A stretch of DNA of 64,000 bases from Endozoicomonas sp. Mp262 (GTDB lineage Bacteria; Pseudomonadota; Gammaproteobacteria; Pseudomonadales; Endozoicomonadaceae). The stretch covers positions 1,840,001-1,904,000 of the forward strand of contig NZ_CP092489.1 in NCBI RefSeq assembly GCF_025643335.1, given 5' to 3'. Shown here one piece after another: positions 47,344 to 57,292 of this stretch. Below the pieces are notes generated by a model. The model searched no databases. It saw nothing but the letters and a program-made list of their open reading frames with translations, and was not told where the DNA came from. The position numbers were made by a program, and so were the translations under genes. Position 1 is the stretch's first letter. Each line of letters begins with the position of its first letter.

Positions 47344-47799
47344 TCAGCTGCCAGAGAGTGTTGATTTTACAATCTTGCTGATAAGGGACATATCTGCTCG
47401 ACCCTGGGCCTGAGGCTTGACTATGGCCATAACCTTTCCCATATCACGCATGCTTTGCGCACCGCTGTCTGAAATGGCGTTTTTAACCATTTCGGTCAGA
47501 GCCTGCTCGGAGAGCTGTTCGGGCAGGAATTCCGCCAGAATCTCAAGTTCCAGCTTTTCCTGATCTGCGAGATCAGTGCGCCCTGCGGATTCGAACTGTG
47601 CCATGGCATCGCGTCGTTGCTTTGCCATTTTATCCAGTACGGCCAGGGCGCGCTTGTCGTCGAGTGCTTTCTCGTCAACTTCAACGCGTTTTAGTTCTGC
47701 CAGTGCCAGCCTCACAGTACCTAGTCGAGCCTTGTCGCGATTACGCATGGATTCCTTCATGGCATCCGTCAGTTGGTCTTTGACCTTGCACTCGCTCAT
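47344..47799 (-). CDS. yqeY: GatB/YqeY domain protein
   Basis: 151 aa from ATG 47799; AAGGA is seven bases upstream of this ATG and only one from the alternative at 47805. It matches the stand-alone YqeY family: VKDQLTDAMKESMRNRDKARLGTVRLALAELK, EILAEFLPEQLSEQALTEMV and MRDMGKVMAIVKPQAQGRADMSLIS. It resembles the tRNA-binding C-terminal domain of GatB, but its own role is uncertain. It sits between rpsU and dnaG as in Pseudomonas. Confidence 0.93.
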   Translation of the reverse strand: MSECKVKDQLTDAMKESMRNRDKARLGTVRLALAELKRVEVDEKALDDKRALAVLDKMAKQRRDAMAQFESAGRTDLADQEKLELEILAEFLPEQLSEQALTEMVKNAISDSGAQSMRDMGKVMAIVKPQAQGRADMSLISKIVKSTLSGS

Positions 47800-47893
47800 G
47801 CTCATTTCCTTATTTGGACTGTGATTACACGAATAAGGCTGAATGAAACAGTCAGCCTGGCATTATCTGTACAGTACTACGCGCTGCTGCTGA

Positions 47894-48109
47894 TTAATAC
47901 AGGCGTTCGCGACGACGCTGTTCGCGCTGCAGTTTTTTAAGATGGCGCTTGACGGCAGCGGCAGCTTTACGCTTGCGAACAGAAGTAGGCTTTTCGTAGT
48001 GCTCACGGCGACGCACTTCGGCCAGTACTCCAGCTTTCTCGCAGGAGCGCTTAAAGCGACGCAGCGCTATGTCAAACGGTTCATTCTCTTTAACTTTAAC
48101 AGCAGGCAT
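47894..48109 (-). CDS. rpsU: 30S ribosomal protein S21
   Basis: 71 aa, exact family length. [42 protein letters not shown] and the basic [27 protein letters not shown] tail. GGAAGGTGAG precedes ATG 48109. First gene of the rpsU-yqeY-dnaG-rpoD operon. Confidence 0.97.
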   Translation of the reverse strand: MPAVKVKENEPFDIALRRFKRSCEKAGVLAEVRRREHYEKPTSVRKRKAAAAVKRHLKKLQREQRRRERLY

Positions 48110-48417
48110 GCAGAGCTCACCTTCCTATAATAAATATGGTTAATTCAGTTGATATCGAACTTCGCAAGCCGAACTTGTCAAAAGCCTTGCTGTCTTTAAG
48201 CTGGCATGTAGGCTTTTTAACGACCTGCAAAAGACAAGATTAGCCGCGTATTTTCAAGGGCGCGAATTTTAAAGCTTATTGGCAGTAAATGCAAAATATC
48301 AACCCTTTCTGTATGATTATTTGCTTTTTATTCTAGCTCCCTCCTCGCCTGCCTGGTTTTTTCGGTGCACACGATAATCAGGCAGGGCTTCAGGTCGCTT
48401 ACAATAGGTCGTTTGAT
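48110..48417. promoter_or_regulatory. Divergent rpsU / tsaD promoter region
   Basis: 308 bases without a gene. It must hold the main promoter of the rpsU operon and that of tsaD. AT-rich from 48250 to 48340. No single promoter could be fixed with confidence. Confidence 0.5.
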
Positions 48418-49443
48418 ATGATTGTTCTCGGGATAGAAACATCCTGTGATGAAACTGGAATTGCTCTTTATGACAGCAACCACGGGCTATTGTCCGATGC
48501 GCTTTACAGTCAGATAAAGATGCATACGGATTATGGTGGTGTTGTCCCCGAGCTAGCATCACGAGATCATATCCGTCGGGTTATTCCCTTGATAAACCAG
48601 GCGCTGGAAAAAGCGGGTATTACCAAAAAAGAGATCGGTGCCGTGGCCTTCACCAAGGGGCCGGGCCTGATTGGTGCATTGATGGTAGGAGCCTGTACTG
48701 GCCGTGCCATGGCCTGGGCCTGGGGGGTGCCAGCGATTGGTGTTCATCATATGGAAGGTCATTTGCTGGCACCGATGCTGGAGGATCAGCCGCCTTCCTT
48801 CCCTTTTCTGGCGTTACTGGTTTCTGGTGGACATACCCAGCTGGTTCGGGTTGATGGTATCGGCCAGTATCACTTGCTGGGGGAGTCTGTTGATGATGCC
48901 GCTGGTGAGGCCTTTGACAAGGCTGCCGCCATGTTGGGACTGGACTATCCGGGTGGGCCTGCCATTGCCCAGCTGGCGGCAGAGGGAACCTCGGGACGTT
49001 TTCGTTTTCCCCGGCCCATGACCGATCGCCCGGGACTGGATTTCAGCTTTAGCGGTTTAAAAACCTTCACCTTAAATACGGTAGCTCAGTGCCAGAAAGA
49101 AGGCTGCTTTGAAGATCAGGATCGTGCTGATATTGCCCGGGCATTTGAAGAGGCGGTGGTGGATACACTGACCTTGAAATGTCGCAGGGCGCTTCGGCAA
49201 ACAGGTCTCAAGCAACTGGTGATTGCCGGGGGGGTCAGTGCCAACCGCTCTCTCAGGGCAGCACTGGAAAAAATGGTGCAGGGGGAAGGTGCCTGTCTGC
49301 GTTATGCCCGCCCTGAATTCTGCACGGATAATGGCGCCATGATTGCCTATGCCGGTTGCCAGCGATTGATGGCCGGGCAGCAGGAATCTCTGGAAGTGGC
49401 GCCGGTTCCCCGCTGGCCCATGGAAAATTTGGAACCGGTGTAA
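48418..49443 (+). CDS. tsaD: tRNA N6-threonylcarbamoyladenosine transferase TsaD
   Basis: 341 aa. Transfers threonylcarbamoyl to A37 of ANN-reading tRNAs, with TsaB and Tsa[16 protein letters not shown] at the N-terminus, metal-binding [11 protein letters not shown] (His 111/115 type), [30 protein letters not shown] and [13 protein letters not shown] with late [10 protein letters not shown]. Divergent from rpsU, as in E. coli. folB follows. Confidence 0.97.
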   Translation: MIVLGIETSCDETGIALYDSNHGLLSDALYSQIKMHTDYGGVVPELASRDHIRRVIPLINQALEKAGITKKEIGAVAFTKGPGLIGALMVGACTGRAMAWAWGVPAIGVHHMEGHLLAPMLEDQPPSFPFLALLVSGGHTQLVRVDGIGQYHLLGESVDDAAGEAFDKAAAMLGLDYPGGPAIAQLAAEGTSGRFRFPRPMTDRPGLDFSFSGLKTFTLNTVAQCQKEGCFEDQDRADIARAFEEAVVDTLTLKCRRALRQTGLKQLVIAGGVSANRSLRAALEKMVQGEGACLRYARPEFCTDNGAMIAYAGCQRLMAGQQESLEVAPVPRWPMENLEPV

Positions 49444-49518
49444 TCCTGTATCTAACGCCTGCCGCAAAGGCTGGCAGGCACCAACGTGATTGAAATAAAG
49501 ATAGGGCTTGGACTGATC

Positions 49519-49875
49519 ATGGATAAAGTACGCGTTGAAAACCTTGAAACTGAGGCAGTCATTGGGGTTTATGAGTTTGAACATGAAGCGCCTCAGCCGC
49601 TGATTATCGACTTTGAGATGGAAACAGACTTTACCAGGGCCTTCCTCAGTGATGATCTGAAAGACGCCCTGGATTACGATACCATTAGCCAGGGTGTCCG
49701 TGCCTTTTGTCAGCAGTCGCGCTATGCACTGCTGGAAGCGCTGGCAGGCGGCATTGTCAGGCTGCTATTTGAGAATAAAGCTATCAGCAAGGTATCTGTT
49801 CGTATCCGCAAGCCTCAGGCGCTCAAGGGCGCAATGGCCAGTGTCTGGTGTGAACGGTCCAGGGAGCAAATGTGA
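49519..49875 (+). CDS. folB: Dihydroneopterin aldolase FolB
   Basis: 118 aa from ATG 49519 (MDKVRVENLETEAVIGVYEFE); the GTG-started extension from 49486 is not needed. It cleaves dihydroneopterin to 6-hydroxymethyl-dihydropterin. Family marks: VIGVYEFEHEAPQPLIIDFEME, DALDYDTISQGVRAF, LLEALAGGIVRLLF (conserved Glu and LxE) and SVRIRKPQALKGA with the catalytic Lys. It overlaps folK by four bases (GTGA). Confidence 0.94.
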   Translation: MDKVRVENLETEAVIGVYEFEHEAPQPLIIDFEMETDFTRAFLSDDLKDALDYDTISQGVRAFCQQSRYALLEALAGGIVRLLFENKAISKVSVRIRKPQALKGAMASVWCERSREQM

Positions 49876-50270
49876 CCTTCTGTTTTATTGGAATCGGATC
49901 AAACGAGAACCCTGAGTATCACTGCCAGAAGATGGTTGAGGCGCTCAGGCAGCGCTTTGGCCGGATCTGGGTCAGTAGTCTGAAGAAAACGGCCGCCCAT
50001 GGCGTTAAGGCAGCGGACTATGTTAATGGTGTTGTTTGTTTTGAGGCCAATGTAGACCCTTATGCCTTAAAAGTCTGGTGTCGTGAGCTGGAAAGTCAGC
50101 TGGGGCGTGTTAGGGGTGGAACAGAGTGCACGGCAGATCTGGATATCCTTTTCCTGGTTGACACCCTTCCCTTTGAAACAGCATTGCCCACAGTGGATTG
50201 TTATTATCAGGGTTTATTTCAGCAAGTTGTTAGAATGGTCTGGCAGAGCCAGGTTGAGCATTCGGGCTAA
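49872..50270 (+). CDS. folK: Short HPPK-like protein (FolK)
   Basis: 132 aa, GTG start overlapping folB. 6-hydroxymethyl-dihydropterin pyrophosphokinase signature parts present: FIGIGSNENPEYH at the N-terminus, YVNGVVCFEANVDPYALKVWCRELESQLGR and the metal-binding ADLDILFL. Differences: about 30 residues shorter than E. coli HPPK; the GPRTLDLDI segment reads ECTADLDI, so the Arg before it is lost; and the C-terminal HYDMKNRGF substrate loop is not recognisable. Either a minimal FolK or a decaying one. The folB-folK coupling supports a folate role. Confidence 0.75.
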   Translation: MTFCFIGIGSNENPEYHCQKMVEALRQRFGRIWVSSLKKTAAHGVKAADYVNGVVCFEANVDPYALKVWCRELESQLGRVRGGTECTADLDILFLVDTLPFETALPTVDCYYQGLFQQVVRMVWQSQVEHSG

Positions 50271-50447
50271 ACCGCGCCTGGTTAGAGGGTTATAGTTTGA
50301 CAGGCTCGTGACGGGCGCGCTTTAGTCATTGCTTTACTCAATAAACCAGCCGAGGGCATCCTGTGCCCACACTGGTTTTGGTTTAGAGCCTGTTGGATAC
50401 CAGACACAAAGCTGAAGATATTGCGGCTATTAATCTTTGTCTTAATA

Positions 50448-50711
50448 TCAGCTTGAGCTTGAATCTGAATCGCTTTGAAATAAACGGCGTGCCATAATGC
50501 CTGCTACAATGCCTGATCCAACTGCTAAGAGACCAGTCAAAACTAAATCTGGGCTTTCAGCACGGTTTCCCCTTGCTGGTTCTTGATTTGGCCTCCGGTA
50601 GGGAGTAAAGGCTGCACGATGATGTCTCTCTCTTATTGGTCCTGGACGTCCAGGTACCGCTTCATCCCTATTATGTTCGTTTGATGGCGGATAGCAGCAT
50701 ATTTTGTATCG
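50448..50711 (-). other. Open frame without a normal start, one TM helix
   Basis: An 87-codon stop-free minus-strand frame in the 500-base gap between folK and cca. It reads like real protein: a Pro/Arg-rich segment (EAVPGRPGPIRERHHRAAF), a TM helix LVLTGLLAVGSGIVAGIMA, then ARRLFQ and a serine/aspartate tail. No ATG, GTG or TTG lies before the TM helix. It may be a remnant, use ATA, or be joined by a frameshift. Nothing else is seen at 50271-50771. Confidence 0.3.
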
Positions 50712-50771
50712 CTATTCTATAAGGGTTCCGCCTATCTGTTTATTTCAGTACTGGAAAATTGACGTAACGGC

Positions 50772-51920
50772 TTAATTTTTTTGATTTATCAAACAGTTAA
50801 CTTTTTTGATACGCAGAGAGCGTAGTTGTTTGCCAATCTCTTTCCCTTGATAGCCTTGTGCCACTATAGGCTTTGCATCAATAGAACAGCACTGTTTTAA
50901 TAACTGTGCCACTATTTTTTTATTAGTAGCATCCAACTCTTTTCCTTTAGTTTTAGCCAGGTAATAGCTGCCGCTAAGGGCGTCGATAAACCTTTCGGGT
51001 CGACGGAAAGCATCGGTTTTTTCAAAGAGTGCTATCAGTTGCTCTGAATTGATACGGGTTTGTATATCAATGAACTCGGAAAGATGGGTATTCACTAATA
51101 GGGCGCGTTCAGTGAATTGTAGTGGAAAGCGCATGGTTTTGAAAAATGCTTGCAGCCGTTCACAGGAGTGGGCGCTATTTGACGGAGGGAAAAGACAGCT
51201 AAAACGCACACGTTCACTTTCATTAGCTGTTGTGGCCATCTGAAGAGCAGAAAAGGCAGAAGCGTTTTCTTCAAGAATATTATGCCACTCTGGCATTACT
51301 GCTTTGAGAGCACCACAAGCCATCAGTGTAGTAAAATAAACGGCTGGAGACTTCTCTTTTAGTGCGCGTACAGTTTCTTGCCAGACTCTTTCCGGGACAA
51401 GGTAGTTGGCTTCGCCACTGGCCACCATTTTTTTCATTAACTGCATGGTTTCCGGAGCGATAGAAAACCCCTGGGCATGGAACCTTGCAGCAAAACGGGC
51501 CACTCGCAGAATCCTCAGGGGGTCTTCTTCGAAGGCGGTTGAAACATGCCGGAGTATGCGGTTATTAAGATCACTCTGTCCATTATAGGGATCAATGATA
51601 GAACCCTGCTCGTCTTCTGCCATGGCGTTAATGGTGAGATCCCTGCGAATTAAATCATCTTCCAGGGTTACATCAGGGCTGGTATGAAAGACAAAACCGG
51701 TATAGCCGTGCCCTGATTTTCTCTCTGTTCTGGCTAAGGCATATTCTTCCTGGGTTTCCGGGTGTAAAAAAACAGGAAAATCTTTGCCCACTGGCCGATA
51801 GCCTTTAGCGGTTAACTCTTCAGGGGTGGCACCTACCACAACCCAGTCCCTGTCTTTGACTGTTAATCCCAGCAGTTTATCTCTTACTGCACCACCAACC
51901 AGATAAATTTTCATATTCAT
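50772..51920 (-). CDS. cca: CCA-adding tRNA nucleotidyltransferase
   Basis: 382 aa. Class II nucleotidyltransferase: [14 protein letters not shown] (GGxxR), [15 protein letters not shown] (catalytic DxD), [10 protein letters not shown] and the nucleotide-selecting [16 protein letters not shown]. Gammaproteobacterial layout, but no HD phosphohydrolase motif is visible; the 30-residue shorter C-terminal part is diverged. Start 51920 (MNM) or 51914 (MKIYLV). Repairs and builds 3'-CCA ends. Confidence 0.92.
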   Translation of the reverse strand: MNMKIYLVGGAVRDKLLGLTVKDRDWVVVGATPEELTAKGYRPVGKDFPVFLHPETQEEYALARTERKSGHGYTGFVFHTSPDVTLEDDLIRRDLTINAMAEDEQGSIIDPYNGQSDLNNRILRHVSTAFEEDPLRILRVARFAARFHAQGFSIAPETMQLMKKMVASGEANYLVPERVWQETVRALKEKSPAVYFTTLMACGALKAVMPEWHNILEENASAFSALQMATTANESERVRFSCLFPPSNSAHSCERLQAFFKTMRFPLQFTERALLVNTHLSEFIDIQTRINSEQLIALFEKTDAFRRPERFIDALSGSYYLAKTKGKELDATNKKIVAQLLKQCCSIDAKPIVAQGYQGKEIGKQLRSLRIKKVNCLINQKN

Positions 51921-52001
51921 TCAAAGAGTTTCATTGATATTCTATTAGCCATCTTAACCCGGATAACGCATAAACTGTGCCGAATCTTATGGAGAAGAAT
52001 A

Positions 52002-53057
52002 ATGAAGGACTGTCGTCAATGGGTCAACGAAGCAATCAGTAAGATTGAAGCGGATTTTCAGCGCAGTGCTGATACGCACTTGATAAAAATGGATATTGCT
52101 GCGTTGGACGGCGTGGATATTTACCTGAAGGACGAAAGCACGCACCCTACAGGTAGCCTGAAACACCGGCTGGCACGCTCTTTGTTTCTTTATGCCCTGT
52201 GTAATGGCTGGATTAAGGAAGGTACTCCCATTATCGAATCATCCTCTGGCAGCACCGCTATTTCAGAGGCGTATTTTGCCAGACTGCTGGGGCTGCCTTT
52301 TATTGCGGTGATTCCAGACAGTACCGCCAGTAAAAAAATTCGCCAGATTGAATTTTACGGAGGCCGCTGTCACAGGGTAAGTAACGCCTGTGAAATCTAT
52401 GCAGAATCCCATCGTCTGGCCAAAGAGCTGGGTGGTCATTATATGGATCAGTTTACCTACGCAGAAAGAGCCACTGACTGGCGAGGCAATAACAATATTG
52501 CCAAGTCCATTTTCGACCAGTTACGGTATGAACCCCATCCCGTTCCTGATTGGGTTGTGATGAGCTCGGGGACGGGGGGCACCTCTGCCACCATTGGTCG
52601 TTATATTCGTTATAGGCAGCTGCCAACAAAGTTGTGTGTGGTTGATCCGGATAATTCCGTTTTTTATGACTATTTCAAAACAGGAGACCCGGGGCTTACC
52701 TTAAAAAAAGGGTCACGAATAGAAGGTATTGGCCGCCCCAGGGTTGAGCCTTCGTTTGTTCCCGGGGTTGTGGATGAAATGCGTCGCATTCCTGATGCCG
52801 CAGCCATTGCAACCATTCACTGGTTGGAAGGTGTCATTGGGCGTAAAGTGGGTCCCAGTACCGGAACCAATCTGTACGGTGCACTTCAAATTGCTGTAGA
52901 AATGAAAAAAGCGGGGCGGAAGGGAGCTGTGGTAACTCTGCTTTGTGATAGTGGTCAGCGCTATCTGGATACTTGTTACGATGCTGACTGGATTCAGTGT
53001 GAAATAGGGGAGCTTGAGCCGTGGCTGAGGAAACTCAATACCTTTGTGTTTGACTGA
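52002..53057 (+). CDS. PLP-dependent cysteine synthase-fold enzyme (Cds1-like)
   Basis: 351 aa, fold-type II PLP enzyme. The Schiff-base Lys is in [15 protein letters not shown] (near residue 56). [21 protein letters not shown] is the substrate loop, and [17 protein letters not shown] (GTGGT) is the phosphate-binding loop. [13 protein letters not shown] and a C-terminal [15 protein letters not shown] follow. This subgroup differs from CysK/CysM (GSLKHR instead of SVKDR) and resembles cysteine desulfhydrase Cds1-type proteins, which release H2S and pyruvate from cysteine. Exact reaction not certain. Alone, divergent from cca. Confidence 0.8.
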   Translation: MKDCRQWVNEAISKIEADFQRSADTHLIKMDIAALDGVDIYLKDESTHPTGSLKHRLARSLFLYALCNGWIKEGTPIIESSSGSTAISEAYFARLLGLPFIAVIPDSTASKKIRQIEFYGGRCHRVSNACEIYAESHRLAKELGGHYMDQFTYAERATDWRGNNNIAKSIFDQLRYEPHPVPDWVVMSSGTGGTSATIGRYIRYRQLPTKLCVVDPDNSVFYDYFKTGDPGLTLKKGSRIEGIGRPRVEPSFVPGVVDEMRRIPDAAAIATIHWLEGVIGRKVGPSTGTNLYGALQIAVEMKKAGRKGAVVTLLCDSGQRYLDTCYDADWIQCEIGELEPWLRKLNTFVFD

Positions 53058-53102
53058 TGATCAATGGGTGGATTAGGTTCTGTAGAAATAGGCCTCAGTA
53101 GT

Positions 53103-53772
53103 TCATGAGCTGCATTCCTGCTTGATATAGCCTTGCTTTTTTCCTATGACTTGAGTCCACATGGAGGTGTCCATGTCCAGAGTCATTCCCCCTACTTTTT
53201 GTTTGTGATGGGTAGTGGCCTTACGCAGCAAATGGCAAATTTTATCAATTTTTTTATTGCTGATAGGCTGACCATCATGGATGACCTTAAAAATTTCGCC
53301 AATTGATTTTGATCTTAGGGTTGATTCACCATGCCTCTTGTTCAAATCAAGGGCGTTACCCGGGTCGTTGACTCGTTTATCGGAAAGAGGTCCCAATACA
53401 AGGTTAGGACGCCAGCAAAGTATAGACTCATCGCTGTTAAGTCCCATGGCCGACTTTATTTTTTTATAACTTTCTTCTGTTAAGTCCCACTCGAGAATGG
53501 CTTTTTCAAATTCAATCATGGCAGCCCTGGGCCATTTATGGTGGACGGCCCGGGCTTTGTTAAGAACCCCTCCTGACAAGTTTTTTTTCAGGCTGTTATG
53601 CTCCTGTATCAGTTTTTCGTCTTTCCAGGTTGGCGCAACAGTTTTGATTCGTTTACCAAAGGCCAGTGGTGCCTGAAGTGGCCGTTTTTTTTGAGGGTTT
53701 ACTGGATGCAGAGATATTTTCTTTATTATTACTATAAAAGCCAGTTTGTGGCTGTATACCTGTAAGATTCAT
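53103..53772 (-). pseudogene. Orphan gene with A8-tract frameshift
   Basis: ATG 53772 has a strong GGGGGAG Shine-Dalgarno and opens MNLTGIQPQTGFYSNNKE, but that frame stops after 39 codons. At an A8 run (plus-strand T8, 53685-53692) the reading passes into the adjacent frame, which continues RPLQAPLAFGKRIKTVAPTW and then 158 codons of plausible protein (KARAVHHKWPRAAMIEFEK, SNKKIDKICHLLRKATTH) to 53103. With seven As the gene would be one 222-aa frame. Family unknown. May be broken, slippage-expressed, phase-variable or a sequencing error. Confidence 0.65.
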
Positions 53773-54124
53773 AAATTATCTCCCCCTTTTCCAGTTTGAG
53801 CCTCGCTTTTTAGTATCTTTCACCTGTTTCGACTACGGATCATAATAAAGTCAGCGGGATAAAAGAATTGGACATTAGTCTAAAAAAAGAGTGGGTAGCT
53901 GGGTACATGCGCTCTGCCTAGCACTGGAAAGGTAGTAGAGGACTATTAACTGGCAGTGTTTAAGGTTTTCCCGGTAATGTTGGTGGATACGACTTGCCCA
54001 TATGGAAAAGTCGTTATAGCCTTCCCCTCGTAATAACAAAACTCAACCACTGTTATCAATAAATCGCATAATTTCCCGGTGGCCGCATATACGCTGCAAG
54101 ATGCCGGGATAACAGGGATACCCT
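53773..54124. other. Intergenic region upstream of putA
   Basis: 352 bases with no supportable gene. The left part is the leader and promoter of the frameshifted gene. The right part is the putA leader, with a TTATCA-N17-CATAAT promoter-like pair near 54053-54075. No regulator site was recognised. Confidence 0.3.
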
Positions 54125-57100
54125 ATGTTCAAGGCCGTAAATGCATTTGAGCCGACATTTATACAACAGGCTCCGGAAACCCTGTGGGAACTGATCTCAC
54201 CCCATTATAGTGTGGAAGAGTCCCGGTGGTTACAGGAGTTGTTGGAGCAGGCTGACCCCTCTTCCCAAGAGAAAGTTTCCATTACTCGAAGGGCAACCCG
54301 GCTGGTAGAGCAGGTAAGGACCCGTAGTGAGGCGGTACACGTGATTGATGCCCTGCTACAGCAATACAGCCTTAATACCCGCGAAGGCATATTGCTCATG
54401 TGCCTGGCTGAGGCATTGATGCGTATTCCGGATGCAGAAACTGCGGATGCCCTGATTCGTGACAAAATCAGTGTGGCCGACTGGGAATCTCATCTCAGCA
54501 AGAGTGATTCCCTATTGGTGAATGCATCAACCTGGGGGTTGTTGTTAACGGGCAAGGTAGTGAGACTTGATAGCAAGGAAGATGGCTCACCTTCAGGCGT
54601 GATTCACCGGTTAGTGAATAAAATGGGCGAACCAGTGATTCGTCAGGCTGTTCACCAGGCCATGAAAATAATGGGCAAACATTTTGTCCTGGGGAGAACC
54701 ATTAAGGAAGCCTTGAAAAATGGCCGTAAACCCCGGGAGAAAGGCTATAGCTATTCTTTTGATATGCTGGGGGAAGCGGCGCTAACCAAAGAGGATGCCA
54801 TTAAGTACCATGATGCGTACCGGGCCGCTATTGAATCCGTGGGTTCCGGGCAGGCAGGCACAGCAAATAGGTCTGCGGCAACCATTTCCATTAAATTGTC
54901 TGCACTACACCCCCGTTATGAAGTGGCCCAGGAGCAGCGGGTATTAACCGAGCTGTGTGACTCCGTACTGAAATTGATCCGTCTTTCCAGAACACTGGGT
55001 GTTGGCATTACCATTGATGCGGAAGAGCAGGATCGCCTTGAGCTATCACTAAAGTTATTTGAGAAACTCTACAACCATCCTGACTGCCAGGGCTGGGGAG
55101 GTCTGGGGCTAGTGGTTCAGGCCTATGGAAAAAGGGCCTTGCCGGTACTGTGCTGGCTGGTGGCTTTGTCCGCACAACAGGGGGACAGTATTCCTGTGCG
55201 CCTGGTTAAAGGCGCCTATTGGGATAGTGAAATTAAACTATGCCAGCAAGGCGGCTTAGATGGCTACCCGGTTTATACCCGCAAAGAATCCACTGATGTT
55301 GCTTACCTGGTCTGTGCACGCTTTTTGCTCAGTGCGCCAGTGAAGGGCAAGCTTTTGCCCCAGTTTGCCAGTCATAACGCTCAAACTGTTGCCAGTATTC
55401 TGACCATGTCCGGGCATGGGGATTATGAATTCCAGCGTTTGCACGGGATGGGAGACGCTTTGTATAACACGGTGCTGGAACAGGAAAATATATCTGTCCG
55501 TATCTACGCACCGGTAGGAAGTCATAAAGACCTGCTGCCTTACCTGGTGCGGCGGCTTTTGGAAAATGGAGCTAACTCATCGTTTGTTCACAGGCTGGTG
55601 GATGCCAGGACACCCATAGCTGATCTTGTGCAACACCCGGCGGATATCTTGAGGCGTCATGTTGTTTTGGCCAATGACCGGATTCCTCTGCCTGAATTTA
55701 TTTATGGTGATGATAGAAGTAATTCAAGGGGGATTAATATTGATATCAGTTCCCAGTGGTGTGCTTTTAAAGAGAGTGTTCAACCGTTTTTAAGCCGCCA
55801 GTGGCGAAAAGGCCCGGTTATCAATGGCAAGCTGATGGAGACCAGTGAGCGCATTGATGTAAGTTGTCCCTATCTTAATCATGAAGTGGTTGGACAGGTT
55901 TACTGGGCTACTGAGCAGGTGGGTGAAGAGGCTCTCACGGCTGCCTTTAATGCGTTTCCTGAATGGAATGGCTTGCCTGTTGATCAGCGTGCAGAATGCC
56001 TGGAAAAACTGGCAGAGCTATTGGAAGAGAATAAAGCCGAACTGGTGGCGCTATGCCACCGGGAAGCGGGTAAAACCATTCAGGACAGCATTGACGAAAT
56101 TCGGGAGGCCGTTGATTTTTGTCGTTATTATGCCTGTGAGGCGAGAAAAAACTTTGGATCATTATCTGTTTTGCCAGGGCCGACAGGGGAATCCAATGAA
56201 TTGTATTTAACGGGGCGGGGAGTCTTTCTCTGTATCAGTCCCTGGAATTTTCCATTGGCTATTTTTCTGGGGCAGGTTGTTGCAGCCCTGGCCGCTGGTA
56301 ATACAGTGCTTGCCAAGCCCGCTGAACAAACCAGCCTTATTGCCGGAAAAACCGTTGAATACATGCTGGCCGCCGGATTCCCTGGAAATGTTATTCAGCT
56401 ATTACCGGGCAGTGGCGCAGCAATAGGTGAGCAGTTGTTGCGGGATAACAGAATTGCAGGTGTTGCATTTACCGGTTCTACGGAAACAGCGCGCACCATT
56501 AATATGGCTCTGGCCAAGCGTCAGGGGGCTATAGTGCCCTTAGTGGCGGAGACCGGCGGGCAAAATGCCATGATTGTGGATTCTTCAGCCCTTCCGGAAC
56601 AGGTGGTTCAGGATGTTGTGCATTCTGCCTTTGGCAGTGCAGGGCAGCGCTGTTCTGCATTAAGGGTTCTCTATATTCAGGAGGATGTGGCAGATAGGGT
56701 GATTGCTTTATTGAGTGGGGCAATGGCAGAGCTTTGTGTGGGTGATCCCACGCTTCATGAGACAGACCTGGGGCCGGTTATTGATGATAATGCCCGAACC
56801 ATGCTTAATCGCCATATCACCCGGATGAAAGCGGAAGCAAAGGTTTTGGCTGAGGTTGAGTTGCCTGCCTCTGCATCCGTTGGCCACTTTGTTGCCCCTA
56901 TCGCTTTTGAAATCAAGCATCTCAATCAGCTTGAAAAAGAGCATTTTGGCCCTGTACTGCATGTTATCCGTTATAAAGCATCCGAACTGGATGATGTGAT
57001 CAAACAAATTAATGGTTCCGGCTTTGGCCTGACCCTGGGTATCCACTCTCGAAATGAAGTGACAGCGACTTATATCGAACGGCAGGTGCGCACCGGCAAT

Positions 57101-57292
57101 ACCTACATTAATCGTAACCAGATCGGTGCTGTTGTGGGTGTTCAGCCTTTTGGCGGAATGGGATTATCTGGTACCGGTCCCAAGGCGGGGGGGCCTCATT
57201 ACCTGTTACGCTTTGCCACAGAGAGAACGCGAACCATTAATACCACTGCTGTCGGTGGGAACGCCACTTTGCTTTCACTGGGTGCTGGATAA
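54125..57292 (+). CDS. putA: Bifunctional proline dehydrogenase / P5C dehydrogenase
   Basis: 1055 aa. Oxidises proline to glutamate with electrons to quinone and NAD. N-terminal helical domain, then the FAD-binding PRODH barrel with GYSYSFDMLGEAALT, SIKLSALHPRYE, VRLVKGAYWDSEIK and FASHNAQTV. The aldehyde dehydrogenase half has LCISPWNFPLAIFLGQVVAAL, AFTGSTETAR, VAETGGQNAMIVDSSA (Glu) and GSAGQRCSALRVLYI (catalytic Cys). There is no N-terminal ribbon-helix-helix domain, so unlike E. coli PutA (1320 aa) it should not repress its own gene. Likely a short type A PutA. Confidence 0.95.
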   Translation: MFKAVNAFEPTFIQQAPETLWELISPHYSVEESRWLQELLEQADPSSQEKVSITRRATRLVEQVRTRSEAVHVIDALLQQYSLNTREGILLMCLAEALMRIPDAETADALIRDKISVADWESHLSKSDSLLVNASTWGLLLTGKVVRLDSKEDGSPSGVIHRLVNKMGEPVIRQAVHQAMKIMGKHFVLGRTIKEALKNGRKPREKGYSYSFDMLGEAALTKEDAIKYHDAYRAAIESVGSGQAGTANRSAATISIKLSALHPRYEVAQEQRVLTELCDSVLKLIRLSRTLGVGITIDAEEQDRLELSLKLFEKLYNHPDCQGWGGLGLVVQAYGKRALPVLCWLVALSAQQGDSIPVRLVKGAYWDSEIKLCQQGGLDGYPVYTRKESTDVAYLVCARFLLSAPVKGKLLPQFASHNAQTVASILTMSGHGDYEFQRLHGMGDALYNTVLEQENISVRIYAPVGSHKDLLPYLVRRLLENGANSSFVHRLVDARTPIADLVQHPADILRRHVVLANDRIPLPEFIYGDDRSNSRGINIDISSQWCAFKESVQPFLSRQWRKGPVINGKLMETSERIDVSCPYLNHEVVGQVYWATEQVGEEALTAAFNAFPEWNGLPVDQRAECLEKLAELLEENKAELVALCHREAGKTIQDSIDEIREAVDFCRYYACEARKNFGSLSVLPGPTGESNELYLTGRGVFLCISPWNFPLAIFLGQVVAALAAGNTVLAKPAEQTSLIAGKTVEYMLAAGFPGNVIQLLPGSGAAIGEQLLRDNRIAGVAFTGSTETARTINMALAKRQGAIVPLVAETGGQNAMIVDSSALPEQVVQDVVHSAFGSAGQRCSALRVLYIQEDVADRVIALLSGAMAELCVGDPTLHETDLGPVIDDNARTMLNRHITRMKAEAKVLAEVELPASASVGHFVAPIAFEIKHLNQLEKEHFGPVLHVIRYKASELDDVIKQINGSGFGLTLGIHSRNEVTATYIERQVRTGNTYINRNQIGAVVGVQPFGGMGLSGTGPKAGGPHYLLRFATERTRTINTTAVGGNATLLSLGAG

